NCBI GenBank assembly: GCA_011109175.1 | Contig: RDEW01000032.1 | Location: 589,334-653,333 of the forward strand | Source of the DNA: Dicyema japonicum | Taxonomy: Eukaryota; Dicyemida; Rhombozoa; Dicyemidae | Reading direction: 5' to 3' | Length of the DNA: 64,000 bases | In this document: positions 12,483 to 24,479 of the stretch, one piece after another | Position numbering within the stretch: the stretch's first letter is position 1 | Layout: each line of letters starts with the position of its first letter | Translations under genes and position numbers: made by a program | Notes under the pieces: generated by a model | Told to the model about the DNA's origin: nothing | The model's database searches: none | What the model saw: only the letters and a program-made list of their open reading frames with translations

Positions 12483-13385
12483 CAGAGGTTGTCAAACGGT
12501 GTGCCGCCTGCCAAATACAAATTTGAATAAATTTATATACATTTTTGACCTAATTAATTTAAAAAGATAAACGAATTAAAATAATTACTAAATTTAAAAT
12601 AATCATTTTTTATTATACATTAAATGACATTTACATTGGTTAACCATTATTTATTAATTTTTAATAACGTGCGCATCAACGTGCTTATGGGTAAATCAGT
12701 TCGTCGTTCTTATAAAGATTCTTATTTGTCATTTGGATTTATATGCAAAATAAAAATAAACTACCTCAATGTCTAATTGCATGGATTTTTTGGCAAGTGA
12801 TGCTATGGTTCCTAGCAAACTAAAGAGACATTTTACTTCCAAGCATCCGGACTATTCCGAAAATCTGTGGATTATTTTATCCATTTGAAAAAAAACTTAA
12901 GTATTTTTGGTTTTACTATGAATCGTAGATCTAGTCAAATGATGTTCAGTGAACTTTTTTAAACACAAAGGAATCATTGAAATGTTCATACCTGATCTCA
13001 GAAGTGATAGCAAACAACTAAAACCTCACAATATTGGCAAAAACTTGATAATCCCTGCTTGTCGTATTATTGCTCGGACTATGTTTGGTCATAAATATGA
13101 ACAAAAAATAATAAAGATACCTTTGTCAGATAACACTGTTTCTCGTCGGATTTGTGCTGAAATGCGAGTGCCTTTGTTAACCATTCGACCTGATATTAAT
13201 GATATATGCAAAACAATAATAATTAAGAATTCATTTTTTTATTAATAAAAATTTGGCATTAAATTACCAATTTTTGTACTTAGTTTTACACATCTTAAAA
13301 AATTATTTTTTTATTTTTAAATGTGTGCCGTGGATTATTTTTTTACTATTAGTGTGCCGCGAGAATTATTTTTTGAAAACCTCTG
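12483..13385 (+). mobile_element. hAT transposon (Buster-like), internally deleted, with 8-bp target duplication
   Basis: Termini are CAGAGGTTGTCAAACGG at the left and the complement of a matching CAGAGGTTTTCAAA at the right. Both ends are flanked by the identical 8-mer GTCTATCT (12475-12482 and 13386-13393). Inside, the plus strand reads SYKDSYLSFGF, PSKLKRHFTSKHPDYSENL and KPHNIGKNLIIPACRIIARTM, then IPLSDNTVSRRI. These are the BED-type zinc finger and N-terminal segments of ZBED5/SCAND3-like hAT transposases. At about 0.9 kb, and without the catalytic core or C-terminal dimerisation domain, the copy cannot move itself. It sits 26 nt behind the HP1 stop codon, in that gene's 3' flank. Confidence 0.85.
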
Positions 13386-13399
13386 GTCTATCTTATTTT

Positions 13400-14640
13400 G
13401 ATCGTTACATGTCTGAAGTTGAATTTTCATTATAACATTGCTAGGAGACTTTAGTGGTTGACTTTGATCTCGTTTTGTGAATTCTGCACAAAGTACTCTC
13501 GAAAGTTGTTTATTTTACGTCAACTTTCAGGAAAAACACCTGCGCAACAAATAAAAAGTAGATATTTTTAAGGAGAGAATATTCTGCTTGGATTGACATG
13601 TCTTTTTTTCGTTCGAGGGATTCATCACAATATCTAGACACACGTGTTACTCAGGTGTGTGAGATATGTGATCTATAATCTCAATCAAGTTCATTATTTA
13701 ATGGACGAGTTCATTCTCTAGGATATGTGTACGATCCTTCTATTCGTGATGTTGTGATCGTGTTAAAGAACACGACATCTTTATGGGGGTTTACTTCTTT
13801 TGTAATTAATAGGATGACGATTGACTATCCCCCTTACTACTTAAATTATTTAAAAATAAGTTTTTTGTGCGCTGTCTTAGTGAATTCAGTGAAACACATG
13901 AATAGAGAAGCTGGCAGTCAGAAATGAAGATTACAATTTAAAAAATCCACAGTAACATTATTCACGTAATCCTTACATGCTAATTCAGAGAGATGCTCAC
14001 AGTATTACCATTTAGTTTCGGGAGATAATTATACTCAGAGACAATCTCCCTTAAACGTGGTCAAAATTCACTTTTACGGGCAAATTTTGATTTTTGGCGA
14101 ATAAAGTACTAAGATTGAAGTCGGCAGTAAAATATTTTGTACTTTCAACAATCTGAAATTATTAGTTAAAATCACTAATAATTAATAGCACGATTATTTT
14201 TACTGTGCCATTTAAGAACTGAGCATTCTTAAAATTTTTTATGTGCGTGCTCTAGATAAAGGTCAAAGCGGAACAAAATTAGACAATTTCGTGTTCCTCT
14301 AGTTCTTCAAATCGTAACGTTTCTATGTAAAGTGAAGAATCTGAGTATAGGTGAATTAAGGCAATAAAGATATCTGTACAAGGCCCCGTGCTTTAATTCA
14401 ACTAACAGCTCAGTTAAATATAATTGACAGAGTTAATGCTAGTAAGTGAAAGTCTCTGATACTCCTTTCAGTCTAAGTCCATATACATAGGAATGTCTAA
14501 GGACAATTTAGAGAACCAAAGAGGAATGTAAATTTTTTTGTTAATTTAGTTAAGTTGAATTTTTTTAGCCACTTTCTGATTATCGAGACTTCTAATTTTG
14601 TTTGTCTTAATTAAATTTGGTGGATCATATTTAGAATTGG
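13400..14640. other. AT-rich stretch without recognised gene
   Basis: The longest open frame (13727-13927, plus) has no motif I recognise and no convincing micro-intron extension. No copy of the repeat families found elsewhere was noticed. Confidence 0.35.
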
Positions 14641-14659
14641 TCCTCAAATCAAAATGATG

Positions 14660-15110
14660 AGCTCAATTGTTAATAAAGATCGACACTGCGCTCTCATTTA
14701 CGTCCTCGATGACTCCACCCGACATCCACGGGTCGAACTGTTTATTACTGAATATAATATTTCTGAAGGAAGACATGTCCTCAACGTTGAACTCCCTTGA
14801 ATCCAAAAAGATCGTAATTACTCCGTACTCATTATTACTATACCGTCTATTAGCAATCCTATTAGACGACCTTTGGCAGGAAATGAGAAAGTGGAACTAT
14901 CAATCCTCAGCAGTTGGATAGTTCATCATTGTTACATCAAACGAAAAATTACCGAAGATATCAATAAAAGTATTCACATTCACCTCATGGTCTCATATTT
15001 CTCTACAACTGTCTCAACGCATCTTCATTACACGGAAATTATACCGAGATTTGAGTTTCTTAGAATATTCCCCATCTTCTGTATGTTAGTTGTGAATTGT
15101 TTATAATATT
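14660..15110 (+). other. Coding-like stretch of unknown identity
   Basis: Overlapping plus-strand frames alternate in a way that suggests one coding sequence broken by introns or indels: CALIYVLDDSTRHPRVELFI in one frame and later ELSILSSWIVHHCYIKRKI in another. I could not join them into one frame with GT-AG introns and do not recognise a family. Base composition is less AT-rich than the flanks. It may be an old gene or transposon remnant. Confidence 0.2.
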
Positions 15111-15117
15111 CCCTGAA

Positions 15118-15590
15118 CCTCTTAGTGATTATTTTATTGGGTCCTGGACAACCACTCGGATTTTCAAACTGATAGATGAGAGCTGAAGAGCGATGCCCTT
15201 AAATAGAAGAGTACGTATTTTGTCGCAACCATGCAGCCATCATTCCTCCATCTGATTCCCCAATAGCAATGACCTAACGACCAGGAAATAGTCAATGTAA
15301 TCAGCCATTTCGTGTTTGACCGTCAAATAGTTGAGGGTATTATTGTTCTAACACCTGACACGCATTTTTGTGAAGCAAGGATTCTCCGTAATATCTATGT
15401 TCTTCGAATATAACTGTAACACTGAATTGGGGGCAAATTAACAACTAAACCCCTGAAATAAGTTATTGTCTTACTGTATTTTTTCGCAAAATCCGTTATA
15501 GGTTCTTCATTTCCTGCGTAGAAGAAAATAGGACTACCGATTTTGTATATTTGTCCGAATAAAAATATGTTAGCCAAAATTTGTCGTATT
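15118..15590 (-). pseudogene. S28 serine peptidase (prolylcarboxypeptidase-like) remnant
   Basis: Minus-strand pieces in changing frames match the S28 peptidase order: SPIFFYAGNEEPITDFAK, then NTGF, then VIFEEHRYYGESL, then LNYLTVKHEMADYIDY, then VIAIGESDGGMMAAW. The last contains the G-x-S-x-G-G box with the nucleophile Ser; family members usually read GGSYGG. A 22-nt GT-AG intron before NTGF is in frame if the A6 run (T6 on the plus strand, 15479-15484) is really A5. An in-frame TAA shortly after it and further breaks remain, so this is either a decayed gene or one with several base errors. The N-terminal part and the C-terminal Asp and His of the triad are not visible. Confidence 0.5.
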
Positions 15591-15599
15591 TTTTAAGCC

Positions 15600-16510
15600 A
15601 AAGTGGCCTACCTAATAAAATATTAAAATTTTCTAATAATGCCAATGGCCGCGTGGTACTATATGATGCCATGAGGGTACTAGATTGAAGATTTCTCTTC
15701 CTTCAATCTGTTAGCGTCGTTGGATCCATCTTAATCAAGAGGCGCTTAATACCTTTCGGCATTCAAAATGATCCATCTATTCATCCTCCCGCGAGACAAC
15801 GACGAGTTCTGGAATCGATCTCAGTTCCCCGGACAACGCTCTCTGTATCACTGTACTTAGCTGTAGGTTCTGCGAGAACATGTCAGCATCAAGGAATTAG
15901 ATAGTTTGATTTTAGCCTTAAGAGGATTTCTTCCCGACCACCCTCCGATGGTCCTCGATCAGGAATTTCAAATGGTCGGAAAATGCCTTAGAGAAGGAAA
16001 AAATCTGGATGGTCTACGGGAGTTTGCTTATTACAACAATAATGGAAAAAGATGACATGGTGTTAGTTTCTCTGGTTGCAAGTGCATTGTCATTACCATG
16101 ACAATTCGAACAAATAGCTGATTCACTAATGGAATCGCCCTTGCTTGACTTTAAACACATCAGTTCGGCTAGGTTTTCAAGCTTTCGAACATTTATGCGA
16201 AGCCCTATTGTTAACGGGCACATTTTTAAAAATAGCCGGGAATAGCCAGAAATTAAAATTCAATTTTTGAACCGTCAAAAGGGGGACCAAACCGCTCTAA
16301 GAAAGACTAGAATTCATAGAACTCTCAGAAAAAGATCTTTGAATCAGTCTTTTTAGGCTGTTATTTCCCTTGTTATTATCGAAAATTAGAAAACTTCATA
16401 ATAAAACTAAGGTTAGCTTGCCTACAACAGAATAAAGTCATATAATATCTTAGTTGACAGTTCAAATATCAACAAAATAACAATTTAAATAATTCAGCTA
16501 AACTATAATT
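15600..16510. other. No recognised gene
   Basis: Moderately GC-richer pieces near 15.65-16.2 kb look like old coding or transposon sequence (for example a minus frame at 16014-16223), but I found no family motif. The rest is AT-rich. Confidence 0.3.
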
Positions 16511-16514
16511 AAAG

Positions 16515-16690
16515 GTCATGAGTGCGTGGCTATTCCCTCTCGGGATGACGAGCGAGATTCGCTCAAATAGCAATCAGCGCTAACGGGGATCTCCAGTTCG
16601 TATAGAAATCCGATTCTTAGACGATTCAGGAATTCCAGCGTCGCAGGCGCAAAGGAACCGGACATTTAACTGCGAGCTGAACAAACAGAA
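16515..16690 (-). mobile_element. RLE-type element, extreme 3' end
   Basis: The minus strand reads ERISLVIPRGNSHALMT, the same C-terminal signature as the copy ending at 5778. About 60 codons of diverged endonuclease C-terminus are preserved. It is a strongly 5'-truncated relic. Confidence 0.5.
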
Positions 16691-17037
16691 ATCCTCAGGT
16701 AGGAACGTGTTCTTTGATAGTTTTGACTTTGTGAGTTAATAAATAAAATTACTTTTTGATTTTTTAAGAAATCAGACTCGTAAAAAAGTATGAACCCGAA
16801 ACCTTCTCGTATTCAGATTTCCTCACTCAGAGGTCCCCAGAAGTTAAAAGATCCTCAGGATGGGGTTATATATCCGTCATAAGAAATGTAAACGTATTTT
16901 TTAAGACCGCAAATCAATATATTACAAAATTAAACCGTCTTCTCAATCGGATTGTCAACCACCCCCTTTCCAAATTTTGACTAAATTACAGTAATCACTT
17001 TGCTAACTCAAACTTATGGCAGGTGGAAATGTGTGGA

Positions 17038-17235
17038 CTATTTTGATCCTCCAGAATATAACAAGCCTTCAAAAAAGTAAAATTTGTCAGTAATATAAGT
17101 ATACCAAATTGAAATAGTTAGAATGAAAAAATTCAGGTGATCCTTGCCTCTTGGACTTGAAGGAAGTTGCGTCCAAAAGGAACGTTGTTTACTAATGGTC
17201 TTTTCTGGATATAATTTAGGATTATTCTGCGCCAC
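17038..17235 (-). mobile_element. Non-LTR element 3' tail with GATCACCTGAAT signature
   Basis: The minus strand encodes a short tail ending GKDHLNFFIL and contains the complement of ATTCAGGTGATCC. The same tail occurs at 29815-30072. It is a 3' end shared by jockey/CR1-like copies in the window. Confidence 0.4.
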
Positions 17236-17239
17236 TATA

Positions 17240-17480
17240 GATTGTGAACCACATGTGACCCTCCTGCTTGAATCGACCAGTCAGATTCTTTTTCTTATAG
17301 GGCCATTTAGATAAACCTGGCTCTTCAACCTCTCCTCTCTACCAACCTACGTATATAAACTGGATGATGTGAAAGATGTCATCTGTACATTTTGCAACCT
17401 CTCTGAGTTGACAGTAAATCAGCTTTTATAATGTTAAGGGCTTAGCCATATTTGTAATCTCATGACCTCCGAAAATTTCA
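17240..17480 (+). mobile_element. Non-LTR element C-terminal fragment
   Basis: It is similar along its length to the fragment at 18.19-18.37 kb, including the segment encoding C-x-F-C-N-L before the zinc knuckle His/Cys residues. It is more decayed than that copy. Confidence 0.45.
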
Positions 17481-17694
17481 CTTCCAACCTATTTTGGAGT
17501 TATATAATTTACGACTTCATTTCCAGCCATGTGGGCCTTTGAAAATACCCTATTCAGGCACATTAGTTAAACATTGCCTTAAATTACCTTAAAATCAGTG
17601 TTTAATGACTTTCATAAACTTTGAAGGATGTCAAAACATATTTTCTCCAGATATAGGTTGAATAGCCTCTCATTAAGAGCTTTGAATTCAATTA

Positions 17695-18060
17695 TTTAAA
17701 ACAGTGCTTCCCAACCGGTGAGCCACTAGCTGGGACTGGTCCTTAGACCAATTGGTACCCGGCAACAAAAAACACAGTTCAGAATTATAGTTTGCATAAA
17801 TTTCGCAATTTTTAAAATAAAGCAACTGGATGATTTTCTACATCCATTTTCATCAAGACATGTTCTCTCATGTTTCATTCTATAGACACTCCAACAGTAT
17901 ATGTTAGTTTAATTTTTTTCCATTTGGTAGTCCAAAATAAAAATTAATTATTTCAAACTAGCAACTAATATTTGATTTTTTTGTTATTTTATAGATTCTG
18001 ATAAAATTCATAAATTTTAAATTCTCAAATATCGAAATTCAACATTTCACCGATTTTAAA
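17695..18060. mobile_element. Possible hAT terminus and AT-rich filler
   Basis: CAGTGCTTCCCAACCGGTGAGCC at about 17702 resembles the left end of hAT elements, which often start CAGTGxTTCxCAACC. No transposase and no right end with a matching duplication were found. Confidence 0.3.
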
Positions 18061-18084
18061 ACTGCACTTTACGAAGAGCCATAT

Positions 18085-18482
18085 TGAATGTTATCATCCA
18101 TTCCTTCCATCCCCAATGACAGAAGTCGTCTGAAACAGATACATGATTTTGTTTCTACGAGAAGCATCCGAAGACTCGGAGACAATAAAATATTACAGCG
18201 ACCCCCTTCTCTAATAGACCAATCAGAATCCTCTTTTTCAAGGGACGTGCGAGTAAACCTGGCTCGTCTACGATGTGGGCACCACCCATATCTACCAATA
18301 TACTCTGCCCCTTTTGCAACCTCCATGTGCTGACAACAAATCATCTATTTCAATGTCATGAATTGGCACAACATTTCTCCACAATGCCGGAACTGACCTA
18401 TCTATGGGAGCGACCAACATCTGCTGCGCACTACTTAATAGCTGCTGGCTTCCTACAAGTTAGTGAGGCTGGGGTTACTTAA
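18085..18482 (+). mobile_element. Non-LTR element C-terminus with zinc knuckle
   Basis: The plus strand reads DRSRLKQIHDFVSTRSIRRL, then VRVNLARLRCGHHPYLPIY, then C-P-F-C...HLFQC, then LIAAGFLQVSEAGVT and a stop. A run of (AACT)n follows (about 18478-18495). The C-x2-C...H-x4-C knuckle and the short tandem tail are typical of the 3' end of L2/CR1/jockey-like elements. Two further, more decayed copies occur at 880-1135 and 17240-17480. Confidence 0.6.
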
Positions 18483-18483
18483 C

Positions 18484-18560
18484 TAACTAACTAAGAGCCA
18501 TATCAGACACACTTTATTTACAAGTAAAGAACAGTTATCATAACTAATCGCCGAACAACC
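18484..18560 (-). repeat. SINE 3' fragment
   Basis: This is the complement of the 3' part of the SINE at 29.14-29.47 kb: GAGCCATA, then ACACACTTTATTT and AGTAAAGAACAGTTA. The tRNA-like head is missing. Confidence 0.6.
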
Positions 18561-19094
18561 CGAAAAGGCGCTGTTGATTTTATTATAATTATTTTAACAT
18601 GTGCTTTTTGTGCTATTGATATGGTCAAATTGAGGTAGTTTATATTGCTTAAAGATTATATCTAAATAGAAAGAAAATGTTCATCTTTTAAAGTAGCAAA
18701 AATTAGTTTTTAATTATATTTGATGATGAACTAAATAGGCTCGTCAGCACAAAAAAAGTAACAAGGGATTGCAAGAAAAAACAAATTAAAAAGTCACATC
18801 AAAAGGATCCAGTTCCTGCACGATTTCCCGCCAAAATAAATTTTGGAAGAAGCACGTGTAGAAAAAAGACTCGCTCTTGTGAAAGCTCAGAAAAACGAGG
18901 AAAAAAAAGAGAAGAAAATAAAATCGATCTGCCAAGATTCTTTCTGTGATTAAATCAATTTTTTAAATAAATTCTTTAATTGTAATTATTTGATAAAAAA
19001 TATTATTATTAAAAAATATTATTTTTCTCATTCTAAATAAATAATTTATCATCAATAATATTTTTTCGTGCGTTTTTTGATATTTATTTGATAG

Positions 19095-20066
19095 ATGACA
19101 TCCGTTGAGTTTTCATGGCTTCGAATAATGCTTTATATTTTGAGCTTCGCTAGCTTTATTGCAAATATTGTTATTAGTTTCATTGATAGAATTGGTAGAT
19201 ACTTTATTATTAAAAGAAATAGATCGCAATGGATACAGAACTATGGGAAACATATCCGATCAATATAATTTATACATAACTCCACCTTCGTTCGTCTTTT
19301 CGACTGTTTGGATCACCATTTACATTTTTCAGGTTTTATTTGTGAATTGTATTTTATAGATAATCTGGATTGTTTTTATTTTTGTTTCTTTAGCTTGCAG
19401 AAATAATAATTTCTTTTCATTGATTTTAAATATCAATTCAAACCTTGCTCTGCTTTTTTACTGCATACATAGCATCTCATCTTGGGGTTATTTTGTTTTA
19501 TTTAATTTTAGTATTTGTTCTAACATTCACAAAATTGGACTTTTATGGCTCATTTGCTGCAGTTGCAATATCGACTATTTCCTCTTACTTTTTGATCGCG
19601 ACTATATTATACCAAGCAGGGTGTATTAATCACGATATGAACAAATGGCAGAAATTAATAATATATCTTGTCATTAATGGATTAGCAATCGTTTCTGTTT
19701 GGTTGACCCTGGCATTTAACTTGTCATTGGGTATAATGATGGTCCACATTCATAATGTCATTACCAATTTGGAGTTTTCTATATTAGGCCTCACCATTTG
19801 TGTTGGAGTTATTGTACTTTTTTATTTCATCGACATATTGGCTCTAAAAACATATACAAAGTTCTTGTATTCGCCCATTGTGATAATTATGTTTGCAATG
19901 TTGTCAATTACATACAAGAACAAATATACTAATCCTCTGCTTGCATGCAAATGATTTTATTGGTCGCTATGCAGTTGGACTGATTGTTTTAGCTTCAGTG
20001 GGATTCCTGGCAAAGATTCATACTTTGATTTATTATTGCAAAAATCGGAAGGTCACCAGTAATTAG
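19095..20066 (+). CDS. Multi-pass membrane protein, TspO/MBR-like animal family
   Basis: Exons 19095-19194, 19217-19332, 19360-19486 and 19512 onward are joined by GT-AG introns of 22, 27 and 25 nt. An in-frame TAG precedes the ATG. The protein has an N-terminal hydrophobic helix, then YITPPSFVFSTVWITIYIFQ, a paired N-x-N-S-N-L segment, NGLAIVSVWLTLAFNL and a last helix ending in AKIHTLIYYC. This order resembles uncharacterised invertebrate proteins related to tryptophan-rich sensory/TspO proteins, which are membrane proteins with several helices. The final exon is in another frame. A 19-nt GT-AG intron at 19900-19918 restores it and makes the coding length an exact multiple of three (292 residues); a one-base error near 19945 is the alternative. 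Substrate or partner is unknown. Confidence 0.7.
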
Positions 20067-20190
20067 TGGGATTTATTTCTTTGTTTCCTAATAATACTAG
20101 ACTTAATTTTCATGTTTAGACATGTATGTGATATTAATATACTATAATCAATAATCATTCATAATAGCATCTTTATCGGTCGATAAATAT

Positions 20191-20500
20191 TTGGCGTAGT
20201 GGTTAGGTGTCGGGTTAAAGTGACTTATGTTACCGGTTCGATTTTCGCTGCTGTTCACCTGGTGGAAGGTTCCACGCATCTACGATGCTAAAAAGGTTTG
20301 ACGAGTGACGCCGTCATCAGTGGATACTCACTGCGGAACTGGATTGTCTAGAAAGGACCCACACACAAGAAAAAGAAAAAAAGAAGTGAAGATCTTGGTT
20401 CTACGATTAGTTAAAATTAACTGTTCTTTACTTAAATAAAGTGTGTGTCCTGCCCATGCGGAGCTATAGATATTATGGCTCTCGTGAAAAGGCTATTAAA
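20191..20500 (+). repeat. tRNA-derived SINE, copy 1
   Basis: It starts with an A-box-like TTGGCGTAGTGGTTAGG and a B-box-like GGTTCGATT about 30 bp later, both internal RNA polymerase III promoter elements. A unique body follows (TTCACCTGGTGGAAGGTTCC, then GACGCCGTCATCAGTG, then CTGCGGAACTGGATTGTCTAG) and a tail with TATGGCTCTCGTGAAAAGGC. It aligns end to end with 29145-29475. Confidence 0.8.
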
Positions 20501-20799
20501 AAAATTATAAATACTTAATGAGTTAATCAATTTTTATTTTTTACAAAGAAACGAATGTTTCAAATGTACTTAAAGTTTTTGATTGTAAATATTGATTTTT
20601 GTTCAATTTTAATAAAATGTTTGCTTTCATGACTCGACCAAAAAGTACAAAAGGTATTCATTGACGATTATTTTGTTGCCAATCTTGTATTTAAAATTCA
20701 ATTTTTATTTAAGAACCTAAGAAATATTTTTATTCGAATTGAATATGAAACAAATAATTGACAGATTGGATCGGATATCTCTAATGTATATAACATTAT

Positions 20800-21310
20800 G
20801 GCGGTAGTAATTTGAAAACATATCCATACTTTGCACACACTCTGAATTTAATTGTTGTGAAAGCATTAAACAAAATGAACAAATATTGGAAATAAAAATA
20901 CTTTCTTCGAAAGCGGGCTGCAGAGGTGATAGCTCTTATAGTTCAGATGGGTGTAAATATTTTTAATGAGACGAAATTAACAAGCCTGGAAGTTTCAATA
21001 TTACTGGATACAGTACAATTGATATGCCTTGATATTCCGGTGGCAACGCTGGGACAAGGACTTTAATATTCTACAAAAAGACGATGGAATTTCAAATTCC
21101 AAAAATTGAAAAGAACGAATGCGAATTAGCATTCATTGATTTAAACACTGCTATTGGATGGATAGCACATTTGAAAGATTTAATGGAAGAAAACGAAAAT
21201 CCAATTCTTGTAGGGATTGCAATGCTAATCACAACGATGGAAAATGCTTACTTGAAATTAAGGAATTTCAAATGTTATAGGGATCTGTTCGATCCATTGA
21301 AAAATTGATG
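20800..21310 (+). mobile_element. hAT transposase fragment
   Basis: The plus strand reads YPYFAHTLNLIV, the C-x-AH-x-LNL box of hAT transposases with Cys replaced, and after several breaks ICLDIPVATLGQGL, near where the family has a VPTRWNST-like box. The open frame at 21084-21308 follows but shows no motif. Terminal repeats were not found. Confidence 0.45.
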
Positions 21311-21959
21311 CATCGTTTTATAAATAGTGGTGCAAGGGGTCTTGTGTCCCATTATAGTCGACCCCAACAGCCCACAAACTGACTTTACTTTCGGATCCTC
21401 TTTTTTTTGGCGGCCTTTTTACGACTTTCAATATAAAAAGTAAATTCTAGAGCAAACTTATTTTTTATATATTTGCCAATAATGTCACTGTCTTGCATTT
21501 TTTAGGCTTTTCTATAACTTTTCTAGCGGATGGCTCGAGGACTCTTCCCCCTTTTTTAGAATCTACAAAAAAATTACAAAAATAATATTTACTTCTTTTT
21601 TAGCTGCCAAAAAAAGGTCTACAAAAACTGAACACATATCAATCCGAACAGTTTCCTTAATATATTAAAAAGAAACTAAACCAAAAGAGACGCATTCTTA
21701 TCGACTTTAACTCGTTCTAAACTATCGAGTACATTAGCTCCTCCAACGAGTCTAAAAATATGTATATAATTAAGGTACCTCCCAAATACTGTATATTTTC
21801 CATTCAGATGTATCAAATTTTTAAAAGTAATAAAACTAAAAAAGTCATTAATCAAAAACTATAAGGGATAATAACAGACACACGATATGTCCTATAAGAT
21901 ACAATTGTGACTGATTACTGTCTCGTTCAGCATTGGCCATAGATAGCATCCCTCGGCAA

Positions 21960-22290
21960 TCATGTTTAACCAAACTCCTAAATTCATGTATCAACACATA
22001 GCGACCTAAATCTAACCATTAGCAAAAAAGGAATGTTCTCATCCCGTCCGGGTGTTGGTGATACCAGTCGCTCTAAAATGCATTGATGGTCAGGAGAAGA
22101 AAGTGCGTTTTTCAACGTCAAGCTCATGAACACATGCATTGGGAAACGGCCCACGTCAATTTGCACGAAAGTGAATGGTAATCATATGGATCGATCAAAC
22201 TGCCACAACGACATTTTCGTTCCTCTCACTCTTAAAACCAATACGTAGCGAGTCAGCAATTCTTACTGCCTCAGTCTACAGTGTCCAGAA
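21960..22290 (-). mobile_element. RLE-type element, endonuclease core fragment
   Basis: The minus strand reads a C-R-C-G...DYHSLSC knuckle, then GRFPMHVFMSLTLKNALSS, parallel to GRFPRHSCLNMTLKNSLAS in the copy at 5.8-7.9 kb. The RPDG box and the C-terminal RGN tail are lost. Confidence 0.6.
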
Positions 22291-22299
22291 TATTAAAGG

Positions 22300-24470
22300 A
22301 AAAAATAAGACTAATAAAAAGTTGAAATTATAAAATCCGAAGAAATAAAGAAGCTTAACCCTCATAAAAAATCATAACCTCGAAAGATTGCATAAAAAGA
22401 TCAGGTCTGTCAAAGACTGGTTTCTACAAGAATGGCGAATTTGAATTTTAAAACTTTTTGTCTAAAATTAACTAAATTTTGTTATATATTCAAAGCCACT
22501 TAGATAATTTGATTGAGGCTGTGACGTTATTTTTGCACATAAATGTTCAAAATAATATTGCTCGCCAGGGCGGCATCAAACATCATAGCTTCACAAATTT
22601 TAACAGGTTCCCACAGCTGTGGCTCTGGAGACTTGACATTTTTCATACCCTAAGCTCTCGGAAATTTCGGATGGAAGTTTGGAGGAAGTAGATTTCCCAC
22701 CTGTAAGAACTAACTGATATCGACATGGTTCAATTCTGGTGGTGTATGTTCTCATGAATCCGCTTCATATATTTCGGGAATCTCTAAAAAGTTGTGGATT
22801 CAATAATATCATCACTAATTTACTCAATCTGCCAAACTAGTCATAATCAACTTTTTTTACTACGACCTCTCAAAGTTACAGTTAATTCTCTATTTACCCC
22901 CGGTCCATTAAAGCGAAGGAATTTCGTGGCTAACTGGAGTTATTTCCTATAAACATGGCTCGCTTAAGTAAACCCGGAGTTTATTTTAAGATCACTTAAT
23001 ATCATCATAGTAAAGATCATGGATTCAATTCCATGGTAATTGTCCTTAAGAGTACATAATTTAGTAAACTACCATTATAGGGACATATTGAATCACATAA
23101 ACTATTCTTGATGCTTCAAACAGATGATTCTTGAACCTGAATACTTCAACCATCAGACACTTCCATGCTGAACTCAGGTTTCCAATGTTTTTGAATCCGT
23201 CACCTTGTCGATTTAACTTGAAGAATGGAGTCTTCATCCATCATGAAGGGAAGTAGATATTTCATTCATGGAGATACGTAACCATCCCAAACCAATCATC
23301 TAATATCCATTACTTCAGAGAGAATTAGAACGTGGGTTAATAAAACGAGATGATTTTCTAATTATCAGCATTTATTGTTACATTGAAAAACACGATAGAT
23401 TTTAGTTTGCCGTTGATTATACGGTTTTCTATTCGCTTTAATAATTCAGCCGATAATTTTGTAAGTAATGATCAACTACACGACTGCAAAGTCGAAAAAA
23501 ATTAAGGATAAGCAAGTAAAAGAGAAGGACTTAACAAATTCTCCTAAAAAGAAAAAGAGCCAAGGAACTACAAAACAAAATTGTGTGATTATATACTGCG
23601 GCACAATCATTGTCGAATGGAGATAAATGCAAATTCATCCTCACAGAAGAACTTCCCAATCAAAAAAAGTAACTTTACTTACTTTTTTCGTTAATTTTTA
23701 GTGTTTTTTTGTTTAATTGATTTATATTATGTAATTAGGTTTTAACGATTTTTCGATTTTTGAAAAGTTTTACTTGATTAATAAAAAGTCTCAGCAATCA
23801 TTCATATTGACATTTCAAAAAGACAAGTTACGTTTTCATGTTTTGAAACTAATTTTCACAATTTGGAAAGTATGAAATCGAATCGAAAAAATTATTATAA
23901 AAATTAATACATAAATGTTGTCTAATTTCAAAAAATGTTTAAATGTTATTTTGTGTCATTTTTTATTTGTTTATTTTTGACGAAATCGACGTATTTGATT
24001 ACCAAATTTTATTTAAATGTAAAATATGATGAGATTCTTATTTGCGGATCTTTTTGTTCTTACTTTGCTTATATATTAATTATTACTTGAATATTACGTA
24101 GTTTATTACATAATTCAATTTCATAAATTTACAAACAATATACATAAGGCCAGTTGACCAAATGGTTATCAATAGAAAGGTTTACAAAATTTCTACTTAT
24201 CATTAGGGTTAATAAAAGCCCTTGTATCGCTGCTTCTCGTATGAATGGGAGAGATGATGGACTTATGAGGCATACGAAAGCAAAGTACTGGACAATGGAA
24301 GTCTAGGATGTAAGAATAATCAGAGTTCAGTCAATTCCAAATTGAAAGAACTTAGAGGATTTTGGCAGATGTTGCATGTAAGGATGATAATTAATATTAT
24401 TATATAAATGTTGCTAATAATATAGAAGGTGAACCGTTCACTCTACTCCATCGGAAAACAATTTCTTCCT
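22300..24470. other. Mostly AT-rich, no recognised gene
   Basis: At 23468-23626 (plus) there is a 52-codon open frame that begins with a lysine-rich stretch (SPKKKKSQGTT) and ends NCVIIYCGTIIVEWR. It may be one exon of a small gene, but no family or intron joining was clear. The rest is AT-rich DNA with short, unconvincing frames. Confidence 0.3.
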
Positions 24471-24479
24471 CCAAGGCAA

